A stretch of 64,000 nucleotides of DNA, from assembly GCF_003609835.1 (NCBI RefSeq), contig NZ_AP017898.1, positions 744,001 through 808,000 of the forward strand. The letters run 5' to 3'. This stretch comes from Sphingopyxis sp. FD7 (lineage in GTDB: Bacteria > Pseudomonadota > Alphaproteobacteria > Sphingomonadales > Sphingomonadaceae). Every line of letters starts with the position of its first letter. The stretch's first letter is position 1. Position numbers and translations under genes: made by a program. Of this stretch, positions 9,282 to 18,520 are shown piece after piece. Below the pieces are notes generated by a model. It had not been told where the DNA came from, ran no database searches, and saw nothing but the letters and a program-made list of their open reading frames with translations.

Positions 9282-10280
9282 TCATTTATAGGCGATCCAG
9301 CAGTTGAGCAGCGCGTTGGCGAGGCCCTTGTCGATCGCCTCGGCGGCTTCCTCGACTCCGTCCACCAGATTGTCGACCGCGCCCGCGACGATCAGCGCCG
9401 CGGCGGCGTTGTAGAGCACGGCGTCGCGATAGGCGCCCGTCTCGCCTTCGAGCAGGCGGCGCAGCGCGCGCGCGTTGAACGCCGCATCGCCGCCGCGAAT
9501 TTCGGCGAGCGAGCGCGTCGGCAGCCCGGCGTCGGCGGCGCTGCTGCGCTGCATCCGCACGCCTTCTGCGGTCACGACCGCGACCTCGTTGCCGCCCGCG
9601 AGCGACAGTTCGTCGAGGCCTTCGTCGCCCGAAATCACGCGCGAATGGTCGGTGCCGAGCCGGTGCAGCGCCTCGGCATAGACGGCGACATAGGCGGGGC
9701 GCGCGATGCCGACCAGCTGGCGCGTCACCCGCGCCGGATTGGCGAGCGGCCCCATCAGGTTGAAGATCGTCCGCCGCCCGATCGCCTTGCGGATCGGCAT
9801 GATGCGCTTCATCGCCGGGTGGCGTGTGCCCGCGAAAAGGAAACAGATGCCAAGGTCGGCGAGCTGCTCCTGCGCCTGACGGTCGGCGCGCTCCATGTCG
9901 AGGCCGAGCGCTTCCAGCGTGTCGGCGGCGCCCGATTTCGACGACGCCGCACGATTGCCGTGCTTGGCGACCGGAACTTCGCACGCCGCGACGACGATCG
10001 ACACCGCGGTCGATACGTTCAATGTGTGATGGCCGTCGCCGCCGGTGCCGCACACGTCGATCGCGCCCGCGGGCGCTTCGATGGGGATCAGTCGGTCGCG
10101 CATCGCCTGCGCCGCGGCGGCGATTTCGACCATCGTTTCGCCCCGTTCGGCGAGCGCGATCAGAAATGCGGCGACCTGTTCGTCGCTCGCGCCGCCGTCG
10201 AGCATCGTCGCAAAGGCGGCCGCGGCCTCGTCGTGATCGAGCAGCGCCGACGGGTCGGGAAACGGCCCGAACCGGCTCAT
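9282..10280 (-). CDS. trpD: Anthranilate phosphoribosyltransferase
   Basis: 332 residues. It has the glycine-rich PRPP site ([17 protein letters not shown]), [21 protein letters not shown], and [21 protein letters not shown]. It transfers phosphoribose to anthranilate in tryptophan synthesis. The ATG overlaps the trpG stop by 4 bp (ATGA), so the two are translationally coupled. Confidence 0.95.
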   Translation of the reverse strand: MSRFGPFPDPSALLDHDEAAAAFATMLDGGASDEQVAAFLIALAERGETMVEIAAAAQAMRDRLIPIEAPAGAIDVCGTGGDGHHTLNVSTAVSIVVAACEVPVAKHGNRAASSKSGAADTLEALGLDMERADRQAQEQLADLGICFLFAGTRHPAMKRIMPIRKAIGRRTIFNLMGPLANPARVTRQLVGIARPAYVAVYAEALHRLGTDHSRVISGDEGLDELSLAGGNEVAVVTAEGVRMQRSSAADAGLPTRSLAEIRGGDAAFNARALRRLLEGETGAYRDAVLYNAAAALIVAGAVDNLVDGVEEAAEAIDKGLANALLNCWIAYK

Positions 10281-10867
10281 GCCGCTTGCCGTTCGCGCAC
10301 GGGAAGCCCGGCGATCTGGAGGAAATTGGCGAGCATCGCATGGCCATGTTCGGTGGCGATGCTTTCGGGGTGGAACTGGACGCCGTGGATCGGCAGCTCG
10401 ACATGGCGGAAGCCCATCACCGCGCCGTCGTCGCTCGTCGCGTTGATGATCAGGCAGTCGGGAATGTCGACAACTTCCAGGCTGTGATAGCGCGTCGCCT
10501 GAAAGGGCGAGGGAAGCCCCGCGTAAAGCCCGCTGCCGTCGTGGCAGACGGGCGAGGTCTTGCCGTGCATCAGATGGCCGCGCTGCACCGTACCGCCGAA
10601 ATGCTGGCCGATCGCCTGATGGCCGAGGCACACGCCGAGCAGCGGGCGCGCCGCATCGGCGCAGGCGGCGACGAGGTCGAGGCTGATTCCCGCCTCATTG
10701 GGCGTGCAGGGGCCGGGCGAGATCAGGATCGCCTCGGCGCCCGTCGCGAGCGCGGCGGATGCGGTGAGCGCATCGTTGCGCTCGACGCGCACCTCGGCCC
10801 CCAGCTCGATCAGATAATGAACGAGGTTGAAGGTGAAGCTGTCATAATTGTCGATGACGAGGATCAT
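10277..10867 (-). CDS. trpG: Anthranilate synthase component II (glutamine amidotransferase)
   Basis: 196 residues, class I amidotransferase. It has the N-terminus [18 protein letters not shown], the catalytic Cys in GVCLGHQ, and the His/Glu dyad in VQFHPES. It supplies ammonia to TrpE, or possibly also to aminodeoxychorismate synthase. No trpE lies directly upstream; the next gene is an unrelated DUF3089 protein, so trpE must be elsewhere. Confidence 0.94.
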   Translation of the reverse strand: MILVIDNYDSFTFNLVHYLIELGAEVRVERNDALTASAALATGAEAILISPGPCTPNEAGISLDLVAACADAARPLLGVCLGHQAIGQHFGGTVQRGHLMHGKTSPVCHDGSGLYAGLPSPFQATRYHSLEVVDIPDCLIINATSDDGAVMGFRHVELPIHGVQFHPESIATEHGHAMLANFLQIAGLPVRERQAA

Positions 10868-10988
10868 GCGCGCGCCCTAACCATTTTGAGGCGACGGGGG
10901 AAGGTATAGAAGCTTTGCCCGCGCGAAAGCCAGCTTGTGAGGGCTGAAGCGGCGGACTCAGCCAGAATCTGATAACATTGGTTGAAAT

Positions 10989-11075
10989 CGTCATTGCGAG
11001 CGCAGCGAAGCAATCTCCAGCCAGCGGTTACGCAGAACGATAGCTGGAGATTGCTTCGCTGCGCTCGCAATGACG
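10989..11075. repeat. REP-like palindrome (CGTCATTGCGAG family)
   Basis: CGTCATTGCGAGCGCAGCGA at one end and its near-perfect inverted complement ending GCTCGCAATGACG at the other, with inner arms AGCAATCTCCAGC and GCTGGAGATTGCT. It is the second copy of the family seen between trpD and trpC, here upstream of trpG. Confidence 0.8.
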
Positions 11076-11096
11076 GAGTGGATCAATTCAAAGGTA

Positions 11097-12371
11097 TCAG
11101 GTTCTAGCCAGGTCCGCGGGCGCCGCCGCGGGCGGCACCGGCGACGGCTTGCCTTCATAGGCGGCAAGGCGGCGCAGCGCGTCGGCGCGGACATTGGCCC
11201 AGAACAGCGTGATGTCATAGACATGATAATTGTTGCCGGGCAGCACATAGCCCGCGACGACATAATCCTGCGCCACCTCGGCGTCGCCGATCATCAGGAA
11301 ACCGCGCGTGTCGTCGCACCTCGCGCCGATCCGGCCCGCGATCAGCGACCCCGACTTGAACCCGGCGGTCGGTTTCAGCGTGCCGATATTGGCCTCGGGC
11401 GGCGCGGCGGTGTCGGGAATGCCGGTGAGCGGGTTGGTGCAGAGCATCCGCGTGTTCGCGCGCGGGCGCCCGTCGAAGCCGATCGTCCCGTCATAGGCGT
11501 CGGTGACCATCGCCGGGTCGGCGGGCTCGGCGAAGCTGGCCCAGCCGACGATGCAGCCCTTCTGGTCGGGCGTCTGGCAGGCGGGAAGGCCGAGCGCCGC
11601 GAGGTCGGTGTCGAGGCTGACCGGCCAGCCGATGATATAGGCCGCGACGATGCGCCTGGCGAGCGGGGTGCCCGCGATGCGGGTGCGGAGCAGGGTGGTG
11701 AGGTGGAGCGCGCCCTGGCTGTGCCCGGCGAGGATGATCGGCCTGTCCTTCGGCTGCGCGGCGAGGAAGGCGTCGAACGCTTCCTCGACGTCGCGATACG
11801 CCGAATCGATCGCCTTGCCCGCGGTCACCCGGTCCGTCGCGAGGAAGGCGCCGAGCGTCGCCTGGCGATAGCGCGGCGCCCAGATTTCGCCCGCGTCGGC
11901 AAAGGCGCTCGCCATGCCCTGCACGAACAGATTGGCGCGGTGGTCCGAATCGCGATCGCTGAGCGGGGCGTTCCAGCTGGAGCGGCTGTAATAGCTCGTC
12001 GGGTGGACGAAAAAGACCGCGGCGTCGCCCTTGGCGAAGGGGGCTGCGGCGGGCGTTTCGGCCGCCTGGGCGGGCGGGATAAGCGGTTCGGGCGCCTTGT
12101 TTTCGGAAGCGTCGCCCGGCGTTTCGCTGCCGTCGGCGGCGGGGCGCCACGCCGCGGGATTTTGCTCCATCCCCGGCCGCGCGAACCACATGGCGGGGTC
12201 GTCATAGGCATTCGGCGCGACCGCGGCCTGCGGCTCGAACTCGGTGCTGGGGACAAAGGCGGTGCGCGCGAGCCAGCCGGGAAAGAGCTGATAGACGATC
12301 CCCGCGGCGAGGATGAGGAGGATGATCGCGGCGATCAGATAGAGGAACTTGCGGGCCAAGGGGGGCTCCAT
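11097..12371 (-). CDS. DUF3089 family lipase-like protein, membrane-anchored
   Basis: 424 residues. An N-terminal hydrophobic segment (FLYLIAAIILLILAAGIVY) is a membrane anchor or uncleaved signal. An Ala/Pro-rich linker follows, then an alpha/beta-hydrolase core with FFVHPTSYYSRSSWNAP and the nucleophile elbow LAGHSQGALH. This pattern matches DUF3089 proteins, predicted serine hydrolases of unknown substrate acting outside the inner membrane. Confidence 0.85.
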   Translation of the reverse strand: MEPPLARKFLYLIAAIILLILAAGIVYQLFPGWLARTAFVPSTEFEPQAAVAPNAYDDPAMWFARPGMEQNPAAWRPAADGSETPGDASENKAPEPLIPPAQAAETPAAAPFAKGDAAVFFVHPTSYYSRSSWNAPLSDRDSDHRANLFVQGMASAFADAGEIWAPRYRQATLGAFLATDRVTAGKAIDSAYRDVEEAFDAFLAAQPKDRPIILAGHSQGALHLTTLLRTRIAGTPLARRIVAAYIIGWPVSLDTDLAALGLPACQTPDQKGCIVGWASFAEPADPAMVTDAYDGTIGFDGRPRANTRMLCTNPLTGIPDTAAPPEANIGTLKPTAGFKSGSLIAGRIGARCDDTRGFLMIGDAEVAQDYVVAGYVLPGNNYHVYDITLFWANVRADALRRLAAYEGKPSPVPPAAAPADLART

Positions 12372-12426
12372 GGGAGGGGGAGATTTGCGGGTCTCTAGCT
12401 GGTCCTGATAGGCCCTTCAAATATCT

Positions 12427-12509
12427 CGTCACCCTGAACTTGTTTCAGGGTCCATGGCCCGAGGCCGCGATGTCAGGCCATGGATGCTGAAACAAGTTCA
12501 GCATGACGA
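12427..12509. repeat. Intergenic palindrome (CGTCACCCTGAACTTG family)
   Basis: Outer arms CGTCACCCTGAACTTGTTTC and GAAACAAGTTCAGCATGACG pair almost perfectly, with inner arms CCATGGCC and GGCCATGG. It lies in the divergent gap between the DUF3089 and DUF4153 genes. Similar repeats are common in sphingomonad genomes. Confidence 0.75.
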
Positions 12510-12531
12510 TTTTCCAACGTAGATATGGGGC

Positions 12532-14295
12532 ATGACCGATGCGCCAGCAAGCTCGCCCATTCCCGATTCGCCGCGCCCCTCCGCGCGCCTCGACGACAGC
12601 GATCCGCCGTGGCCGCTGCGGCCGTGGATCATGGCGGCGATCTGCGCCGCGGCGGGACTGGCCTTTCACTTGCTGGTCGATCATTCGCATGACGACCCGC
12701 TGGCGCCGTGGCGCAGCGCTGCGGCGGCCGCGATCGCGGTGGCGACATTGGTGTTCGTGCTGGGGGTCGAACGCCGCCGCTGGCACTGGGCGCTGGGTTT
12801 TGCGTTGCTGTGGGGCGCGATCCTCGGGCTGATCGCGCGGGCGACGGCGGCCTATAATTTACAGGGCAATCCGGTCGAATGGCCCTTCTGGTCGGGCATC
12901 CTCGCGGTGCTCGTCGCGACGCCGCTGTTCCAGACGCGACGCGACGTCGCGCCCGACTGGCGCTTCTGGAAGCTGTGGACGATGCCCTATGACCGGCTGC
13001 ACAACCATGCGTGGACCGACGCGGTAATCGGTGCGGCGAGCCTGGCGTTCGTCGGCATCACCTTCCTGCTCACCGTGCTGATCGGGCAGATGTTCAAGCT
13101 GATCGGGATCAACCTGATCTTCGACCTGCTGAACGACGAATGGTTCGGCTGGATGCTCGCGGGCGCGGCGTTCGGCGGAGCCGTCGGCCTGCTGCGCGAG
13201 CGCGACAGGCTGGTTGCGACCTTGCAGCGGCTGGTGATGATCGTGCTCGCGGTGCTGGCGCCGGTGCTCGCGGTGGCGCTGGTGCTATTCCTGCTCTCGC
13301 TCGCGGGGACGGGGCTGCAAAGGCTGTGGGATTCGGGCTTTTCGACCGCGGCGCTGATGATGGCGGCGGCGGCGTTCGCGGTCCTGCTCGCCAATGCGGT
13401 GATCGGCAACGGCGCCGAGGACCGTGCGACGGGTCCGGCGCTGCGCTGGGCGGCGCCCGTGCTCGCGGTGGCGGTGCTGCCGCTGGCGGTCATCGCGCTC
13501 TATTCGATGATGCTGCGGATCGGCCAATATGGCTGGACGCCCGAGCGCATCTGGGGGGTGATCGCGGCCGCGATTGCGCTGGCCTATGGGCTTGTGGGGC
13601 TATGGGCGGTGGTGCGCGGGCGGCGCGATTTCGACGACTGGTTGCGGCCCTTGCAGCAGAAGCTGGCGATCGCGCTGATGGCGCTCGCGCTCTTCCTCGC
13701 GCTGCCGATTGTCGATTTCGGGGCCATTTCCGCGCGCGATCAGCTGGCGCGGCTGAAATCGGGGGCGGTGCCTGCGGAAAAGTTCGACTGGGCGGCGATG
13801 GCGTTCGATTTCGGGCCGAGCGGGCGCACGGCGCTGGCGGCGCTCGTCAAGTCGCCCGACAAGGCGCGCGCCGATGCGGCCAGGGCGGCGCTGGCGGCGA
13901 AGAACCGCTGGGATCTGATGGGACCGCGGGCGCCGATCCTGCTCAAGCCCTTTGCCGAGCGGCTGCGCGTCATCCCTGCCGATCGCGCCTTGCCTGCCGG
14001 GGCGATCGACCGCATCGCGGGCAGCCATATGTGCAGCCGCGCGACGGCGTGCGCCGCGGTGTGGCTCGACGACCGGCGGATCGGCGTCCTCGGCCAGAAG
14101 GCGCCGGGCGAATCGCTGAGCTTCGACTTTGTGACGCAGGACGATGCCGGGCGCTGGATTGTTGGCGAACGAACGATGGCGTCGCAATCCGGGCAGTCGC
14201 AGCTCGACCTCTCAAAGGCGCGGATCGCGATCGAGACGGTGCAGCAACGGCGTGTCACCGTCGATGGCGTGCCGCAATCGGGCAGTTTCGACTAG
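12532..14295 (+). CDS. DUF4153 multi-pass membrane protein
   Basis: 587 residues. About eleven hydrophobic segments occupy residues 30 to 400, for example SLAFVGITFLLTVLIGQMF and LVMIVLAVLAPVLAVALVLF. A soluble C-terminal domain of about 170 residues follows. The N-terminal two thirds resemble the DUF4153 family; the function is unknown. Four cysteines lie close together in the tail (HMCSRATACAAVW). Confidence 0.75.
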   Translation: MTDAPASSPIPDSPRPSARLDDSDPPWPLRPWIMAAICAAAGLAFHLLVDHSHDDPLAPWRSAAAAAIAVATLVFVLGVERRRWHWALGFALLWGAILGLIARATAAYNLQGNPVEWPFWSGILAVLVATPLFQTRRDVAPDWRFWKLWTMPYDRLHNHAWTDAVIGAASLAFVGITFLLTVLIGQMFKLIGINLIFDLLNDEWFGWMLAGAAFGGAVGLLRERDRLVATLQRLVMIVLAVLAPVLAVALVLFLLSLAGTGLQRLWDSGFSTAALMMAAAAFAVLLANAVIGNGAEDRATGPALRWAAPVLAVAVLPLAVIALYSMMLRIGQYGWTPERIWGVIAAAIALAYGLVGLWAVVRGRRDFDDWLRPLQQKLAIALMALALFLALPIVDFGAISARDQLARLKSGAVPAEKFDWAAMAFDFGPSGRTALAALVKSPDKARADAARAALAAKNRWDLMGPRAPILLKPFAERLRVIPADRALPAGAIDRIAGSHMCSRATACAAVWLDDRRIGVLGQKAPGESLSFDFVTQDDAGRWIVGERTMASQSGQSQLDLSKARIAIETVQQRRVTVDGVPQSGSFD

Positions 14296-14360
14296 CCGCC
14301 GCTTGAAGCGCGGGGGGCGGGGTGCTAGCGGCGCCTCTTCTCCCGCAAAGGCAGGAATCA

Positions 14361-14663
14361 ATGGCAATCGATCAGGCAACAGTGAGGAAAATCGCGTCGC
14401 TGGCGCGCATCGCGATCAGCGATGCCGAAGCCGCGGCGATGGAAGGCGAATTGAACGGCATCCTGGGCTGGGTCGAGCAGCTCGGCGAGGTCGATGTGAC
14501 CGGGATCGAGCCGATGACCGCGGTGATCCCGAACACGCTCCGCCTGCGCGACGACGTCGTCGATGCCGACCCGCTCACCGGCGGCAACCGCCGCGATGAT
14601 ATTCTCGCCAACGCGCCCGCCGCGCAGCATGGCTTCTTTGGTGTCCCCAAGGTGATCGAATAA
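14361..14663 (+). CDS. gatC: Asp-tRNA(Asn)/Glu-tRNA(Gln) amidotransferase subunit C
   Basis: 100 residues, the usual GatC size: [17 protein letters not shown], then [15 protein letters not shown] and the conserved [10 protein letters not shown]. GatC stabilises the GatA-GatB complex. The start is the ATG of MAIDQATV. Its TAA stop shares one base with the gatA ATG (TAATG). Confidence 0.95.
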   Translation: MAIDQATVRKIASLARIAISDAEAAAMEGELNGILGWVEQLGEVDVTGIEPMTAVIPNTLRLRDDVVDADPLTGGNRRDDILANAPAAQHGFFGVPKVIE

Positions 14664-16144
14664 TGACCGAACTGACCAACCTGACCGTCGCGCAGATCCG
14701 CGACGGGCATCGCGCGGGCGATTTCAGCGCCGTCGAGGTCGCCGAGGCGTTCAACGCCAATGTCGCGGGCGCGAAGGCGCTCAACGCCTTCATCGTCGAG
14801 ACGCCCGAACATGCGATCGAGGCTGCGAAGGCGGCCGATGCCGACCGCGCGGCGGGGACGCTGAAGCCCTTGTCGGGCGTGCCGATCGGGATGAAGGATC
14901 TGTTCTGCACCAGCGGCGTTCAGACGACCGCGGCGAGCCATATGCTCGAAGGTTTCGTACCGCGCTATGAATCAACCGTCAGCCAGAAATTGTGGGACGC
15001 GGGCGCGGGGATGCTCGGCAAGCTCAACCTCGACCAGTTCGCGATGGGATCGTCGAACGAGACGAGCTATTTCGGCAATGTCATCTCGCCCTGGCGGCGC
15101 AACGACGGTGGCAATGCCGCGCTCGCCCCGGGCGGCTCGTCGGGTGGTTCGTCGGCGGCGATCGCGGCGCGGCTGTGCCCGGCGGCGACGGGGACCGACA
15201 CCGGCGGCTCGATCCGCCAGCCCGCGGCCTTCACGGGCATTTCCGGGATCAAGCCGACCTATGGCCGCTGCTCGCGCTGGGGCATCGTCGCCTTTGCCAG
15301 CTCGCTCGATCAGGCGGGACCGATGGCGCGCGATGTGCGCGACTGCGCGATCATGCTTGAAAATATGGCGGGCTTCGACCCCAAGGATGCGACGAGCCTC
15401 GACCTGCCGGTGCCTAATTGGGAAGCAGCTTTGTCGAGTGATCTCAAGGGGAAGACGGTCGGTATTCCCAAGGAATATCGCCTCGAAGGCATCGACCCCG
15501 ATATCGACGCGATGTGGGACGCCGGCATTGCGATGCTCAAGGATGCAGGGGCCGAGGTTGTAGAGATCAGCCTGCCGCACACCAGATATGCGCTGCCCGC
15601 TTATTATATCATCGCGCCCGCCGAAGCCTCGTCGAACCTCGCGCGCTATGACGGCGTCCGCTACGGGCTGCGCGAGTTGCCGCAGGGTGCAGGGTTGCAG
15701 GACATGTACGCCGCGACGCGCGCCGAAGGCTTCGGGGCAGAGGTCAAGCGTCGCATCATGATCGGCACCTATGTGCTGTCGGCGGGCTTTTACGACGCCT
15801 ATTATACGCAAGCGCAGAAGGTGCGGACGCTGATCGCGCGCGATTTCGAGGCGGCTTTTGGCTCGTGCGACGTAATCCTCGCGCCGACCGCGCCGTCGGC
15901 GGCGTTCGGGCTGGGCGAAAAGACCGCCGATCCGCTGGCGATGTATCTGAACGACGTGTTCGCGGTGCCCGCAAGCCTCGCCGGGCTGCCCGCGATGTCG
16001 GTCCCCGCGGCGCTGAACCGCGAAGGGCTGCCGCTGGGCCTGCAGATCATCGGCAAGGCGTTCGACGAGCAGGGCGTGCTCAACGCCGGGCTGGCGATCG
16101 AGGAGCGTGCCGGGTTCACGGCGCGGGCGGAGAAATGGTGGTAA
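14663..16144 (+). CDS. gatA: Asp-tRNA(Asn)/Glu-tRNA(Gln) amidotransferase subunit A
   Basis: 493 residues of the amidase-signature family. The Ser-cisSer-Lys triad is visible as Lys78 in [10 protein letters not shown], Ser in [10 protein letters not shown], and Ser in [13 protein letters not shown]. It releases ammonia from glutamine for transamidation of mischarged tRNA. Second gene of gatCAB; a REP repeat separates it from gatB. Confidence 0.96.
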   Translation: MTELTNLTVAQIRDGHRAGDFSAVEVAEAFNANVAGAKALNAFIVETPEHAIEAAKAADADRAAGTLKPLSGVPIGMKDLFCTSGVQTTAASHMLEGFVPRYESTVSQKLWDAGAGMLGKLNLDQFAMGSSNETSYFGNVISPWRRNDGGNAALAPGGSSGGSSAAIAARLCPAATGTDTGGSIRQPAAFTGISGIKPTYGRCSRWGIVAFASSLDQAGPMARDVRDCAIMLENMAGFDPKDATSLDLPVPNWEAALSSDLKGKTVGIPKEYRLEGIDPDIDAMWDAGIAMLKDAGAEVVEISLPHTRYALPAYYIIAPAEASSNLARYDGVRYGLRELPQGAGLQDMYAATRAEGFGAEVKRRIMIGTYVLSAGFYDAYYTQAQKVRTLIARDFEAAFGSCDVILAPTAPSAAFGLGEKTADPLAMYLNDVFAVPASLAGLPAMSVPAALNREGLPLGLQIIGKAFDEQGVLNAGLAIEERAGFTARAEKWW

Positions 16145-16154
16145 TCTAGCGGTG

Positions 16155-16224
16155 TGCTCCCGCGAAGGCCGGAGCCCAGAGCGGCCTTGCGCTGCCCCGC
16201 ACTGGATCCCCGCCTTCGCGGGGA
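16155..16224. repeat. REP-like palindrome between gatA and gatB
   Basis: GCTCCCGCGAAGGCCGGAGC at the left and GGATCCCCGCCTTCGCGGGG at the right form an imperfect hairpin of the CCCGCGAAGG family. It lies inside the gatCAB transcript. Confidence 0.65.
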
Positions 16225-16242
16225 TACATGAAGGAACGAATG

Positions 16243-17709
16243 ATGTCTGATTATCGCATCAAAGGCGAAACCGGCGAGTGGGAGGTCGTGATCGGCCTCG
16301 AGGTCCATGCGCAGGTCACCTCCAACGCCAAGCTGTTCTCGGGCGCCGCGACGGCGTTCGGGGCGGAGCCGAACACGCAGGTGTCGCTGGTCGACGCCGC
16401 GATGCCGGGGATGCTGCCCGTGCCGAACCGCGAGTGCATCCGCCAGGCGGTGCGCACGGGGATGGCGATCGAGGCGCGGATAAACAAATGGTCGCGGTTC
16501 GACCGCAAGAATTATTTCTATGCCGACCTGCCGCAGGGTTACCAGATTTCGCAGCTTTATCATCCGCTTGTCGGCGAAGGTTCGCTGCATATCGAGGCCG
16601 ATGAAAAGGCGGGCATCGCGCATGGCAAGATGATCGGGATCGAGCGCATCCATGTCGAGCAGGACGCCGGCAAGCTGATGCACGACCAGCATCCGACGAT
16701 GAGCTTCGTCGATTTGAACCGCTCGGGTGTCGCGCTGATGGAAATCGTGTCGAAGCCCGACATGCGCTCGCCCGCCGAGGCGGGGGCTTATTTGCGCAAG
16801 CTACGCGCGGTTCTGCGCTATGTCGGGTCGTGCGACGGCAATATGGAGGAAGGCTCGATGCGCGCCGACGTCAATGTCAGCGTGCGGCGGCCCGGCGAGG
16901 CATTCGGCACGCGCACCGAGACGAAGAATGTCAATTCGGTGCGCTTCGTGATGCAGGCGATCGAATATGAGGCGAAGCGGCAGGTCGAGCTGATCGAAAG
17001 CGGCGGCGCGGTCGTGCAGGAAACGCGGCTGTTCAACCCCGACACGGGGACGACGCGGACGATGCGGTCAAAGGAAGACGCGCACGACTATCGCTATTTC
17101 CCCGATCCCGATCTGTTGCCGCTCGAACTCGACGACGTTTTTCTCGACGAATGCCGCGCGAGCCTGCCCGAATTGCCCGACGCCAAGCGCGCGCGTTACG
17201 AAGCCGCGGGGATTTCGGCCTATAACGCCGGGGTGCTGACCGCCGAGGTCGAAAGCGCGCGCTGGTTCGACGCGCTGCTCGAAACCGGCGCCGAGCCCAA
17301 GGCGGCGGCGAACTGGGTGACGAGTGAGCTTTTCGGCGCATTGAACCGGCTCGGCAAGGATATCGCCGACTGTCCGGTAACCCCGGCGCAGGCGGGCGAA
17401 CTGCTCGGCCTCGTCGCCGACGGCACGATTTCGGGCAGCATCGCGAAACAGGTGTTCGAGATCATGCTCGAAACGGGCGATGCACCCGCGAAGATCGTCG
17501 AGGAAAAGGGCCTCAAGCAGACGAGCGACACCGGCGCGATCGAAAAGGTCATCGGCGAGGTGCTGGCCGCCAATGCCGACAAGGTCGAGCAGTATAAGGG
17601 CGGCAAGGAAGCGCTGTTCGGATTCTTCGTCGGCCAGGCGATGAAGGCGATGCAGGGCAAGGCGAACCCGCAGGTGGTGAACGAGCTGCTGAAGAAGGCG
17701 CTGGGGTAG
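16243..17709 (+). CDS. gatB: Asp-tRNA(Asn)/Glu-tRNA(Gln) amidotransferase subunit B
   Basis: About 488 residues. It starts with [23 protein letters not shown] and contains the GatB signature around DVNVSVRR, ending in the YqeY-like tail. GatB phosphorylates the mischarged aminoacyl-tRNA and channels ammonia to it. Three in-frame ATGs are close together (16228, 16240, 16243). The sequence AAGGAACGA at 16231-16239 is a good Shine-Dalgarno match for 16243, so that start was chosen. Confidence 0.95.
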   Translation: MSDYRIKGETGEWEVVIGLEVHAQVTSNAKLFSGAATAFGAEPNTQVSLVDAAMPGMLPVPNRECIRQAVRTGMAIEARINKWSRFDRKNYFYADLPQGYQISQLYHPLVGEGSLHIEADEKAGIAHGKMIGIERIHVEQDAGKLMHDQHPTMSFVDLNRSGVALMEIVSKPDMRSPAEAGAYLRKLRAVLRYVGSCDGNMEEGSMRADVNVSVRRPGEAFGTRTETKNVNSVRFVMQAIEYEAKRQVELIESGGAVVQETRLFNPDTGTTRTMRSKEDAHDYRYFPDPDLLPLELDDVFLDECRASLPELPDAKRARYEAAGISAYNAGVLTAEVESARWFDALLETGAEPKAAANWVTSELFGALNRLGKDIADCPVTPAQAGELLGLVADGTISGSIAKQVFEIMLETGDAPAKIVEEKGLKQTSDTGAIEKVIGEVLAANADKVEQYKGGKEALFGFFVGQAMKAMQGKANPQVVNELLKKALG

Positions 17710-17760
17710 AGCCTGTCCTGAAGAGATTGAGGCGCCGTCTTCTTCGGATAGAAGCCGTGT

Positions 17761-17842
17761 GTACCCGCGTAGGCGGGTACCCATCATGCACCATATCATA
17801 GCATTGCCGTCGGGTGATGGACCCCCGCCTTCGCGGGTGGAT
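17761..17842. repeat. REP-like palindrome downstream of gatB
   Basis: GTACCCGCGTAGGCGGGTACC on the left and ACCCCCGCCTTCGCGGGTGG on the right, with further pairing CCATCA...TGATGG. Same broad family as the other CCCGCGAAGG palindromes. Confidence 0.65.
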
Positions 17843-17890
17843 GGAGCATAATGCAATCGTTGGCGATGAACTGCGCTATCCTCCCCCAAA

Positions 17891-17975
17891 CCTCGCCATT
17901 CCCGCGAAAGCGGGAACCCAGCGTGGCGTCAGCTTGGCTGCGTTCTGGTTTCCCGCTTTCGCGGGAATGGCGAGG
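17891..17975. repeat. Palindrome with 26-bp perfect arms
   Basis: The left arm 17891-17916 (beginning CCTCGCCATTCCCGCG) and the right arm 17950-17975 (ending CGCGGGAATGGCGAGG) are perfect inverted complements, separated by 33 bp. The palindrome sits between the convergent gatB and small proline-rich genes and would form a very stable hairpin, probably a two-way transcription stop. Confidence 0.8.
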
Positions 17976-17980
17976 GCGCC

Positions 17981-18178
17981 CTAATCCTGCCCCGGCGGCA
18001 GTTCGTCCGGGCCGCGGCCCGGTTCGTCGATGCCGTCGCCGCCCGGATTTCCGGGGATTTCGAGCGGCCGGTCGGCCGGTTCTTCCTGCGGCGCCGGGGG
18101 GGCCGGGGTTTCGGGGGGCGATTGCGGCTCGATCTTGTCGGGCCTGGGCTTGGGCAGCGGGTCGGTGCCGTTCGTCAT
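17981..18178 (-). CDS. Small proline-rich hypothetical protein
   Basis: 65 residues, about one quarter proline and highly acidic: MTNGTDPLPKPRPDK, then PPETPAPPAPQEEPADRP and a Gly/Pro/Asp tail. It has no hydrophobic segment and probably no stable fold. Small Pro-rich proteins like this occur in sphingomonads; the function is unknown. The frame stays open far upstream on this strand only because it is antisense to tRNA-Leu and tig; those upstream residues are not credible. Confidence 0.6.
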   Translation of the reverse strand: MTNGTDPLPKPRPDKIEPQSPPETPAPPAPQEEPADRPLEIPGNPGGDGIDEPGRGPDELPPGQD

Positions 18179-18347
18179 CTGCGGTCTCCTCCGGCGATCA
18201 ACGAATGCCGAGGCGTCCCGTTCCAGGGGCGGCCGGGCGCGGCTTTCCGCCCTTGCCCTTGGCCGCGCGTCTGCTATAGCCCCGCCCGGCCCGCACGGGC
18301 GTGCGCGGCACAGCGCATGGCGTCCGTGCACCCGGCCGAAGCTCTGA

Positions 18348-18432
18348 GCGGGCGTGGCGGAATTGGTAGACGCGCTGGTTTTAGGTACCAGTATCGCAAG
18401 ATGTGGGGGTTCGAGTCCCTTCGCCCGCACCA
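18348..18432 (+). tRNA. tRNA-Leu (anticodon TAG)
   Basis: An 85-nt class II tRNA. The acceptor stem GCGGGCG pairs with CGCCCGC, and the encoded CCA ends at 18432. The anticodon arm CTGGT-TTTAGGT-ACCAG gives TAG, reading CUA-family leucine codons. The long variable arm (TATCGCAAGATG region) is typical of tRNA-Leu, and the T loop GGTTCGAGTCC is intact. Confidence 0.96.
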
Positions 18433-18520
18433 ATCTGCAATGCAGGCCGGGATCATGGGGAACTTCGCCATTTTGGCGGGGTTCGGACAAGAGATTTTGA
18501 GCAAGGATAAGACCAAGGCA

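Noticed and set aside
10868-12371. trpE expected upstream of trpG
   Set aside because: The adjacent gene is a DUF3089 hydrolase; no anthranilate synthase component I motif is present in the window.
11070-12398. 442-codon frame antisense to the DUF3089 gene
   Set aside because: Gly/Arg-rich without motifs; the opposite strand encodes a clear GHSQG hydrolase.
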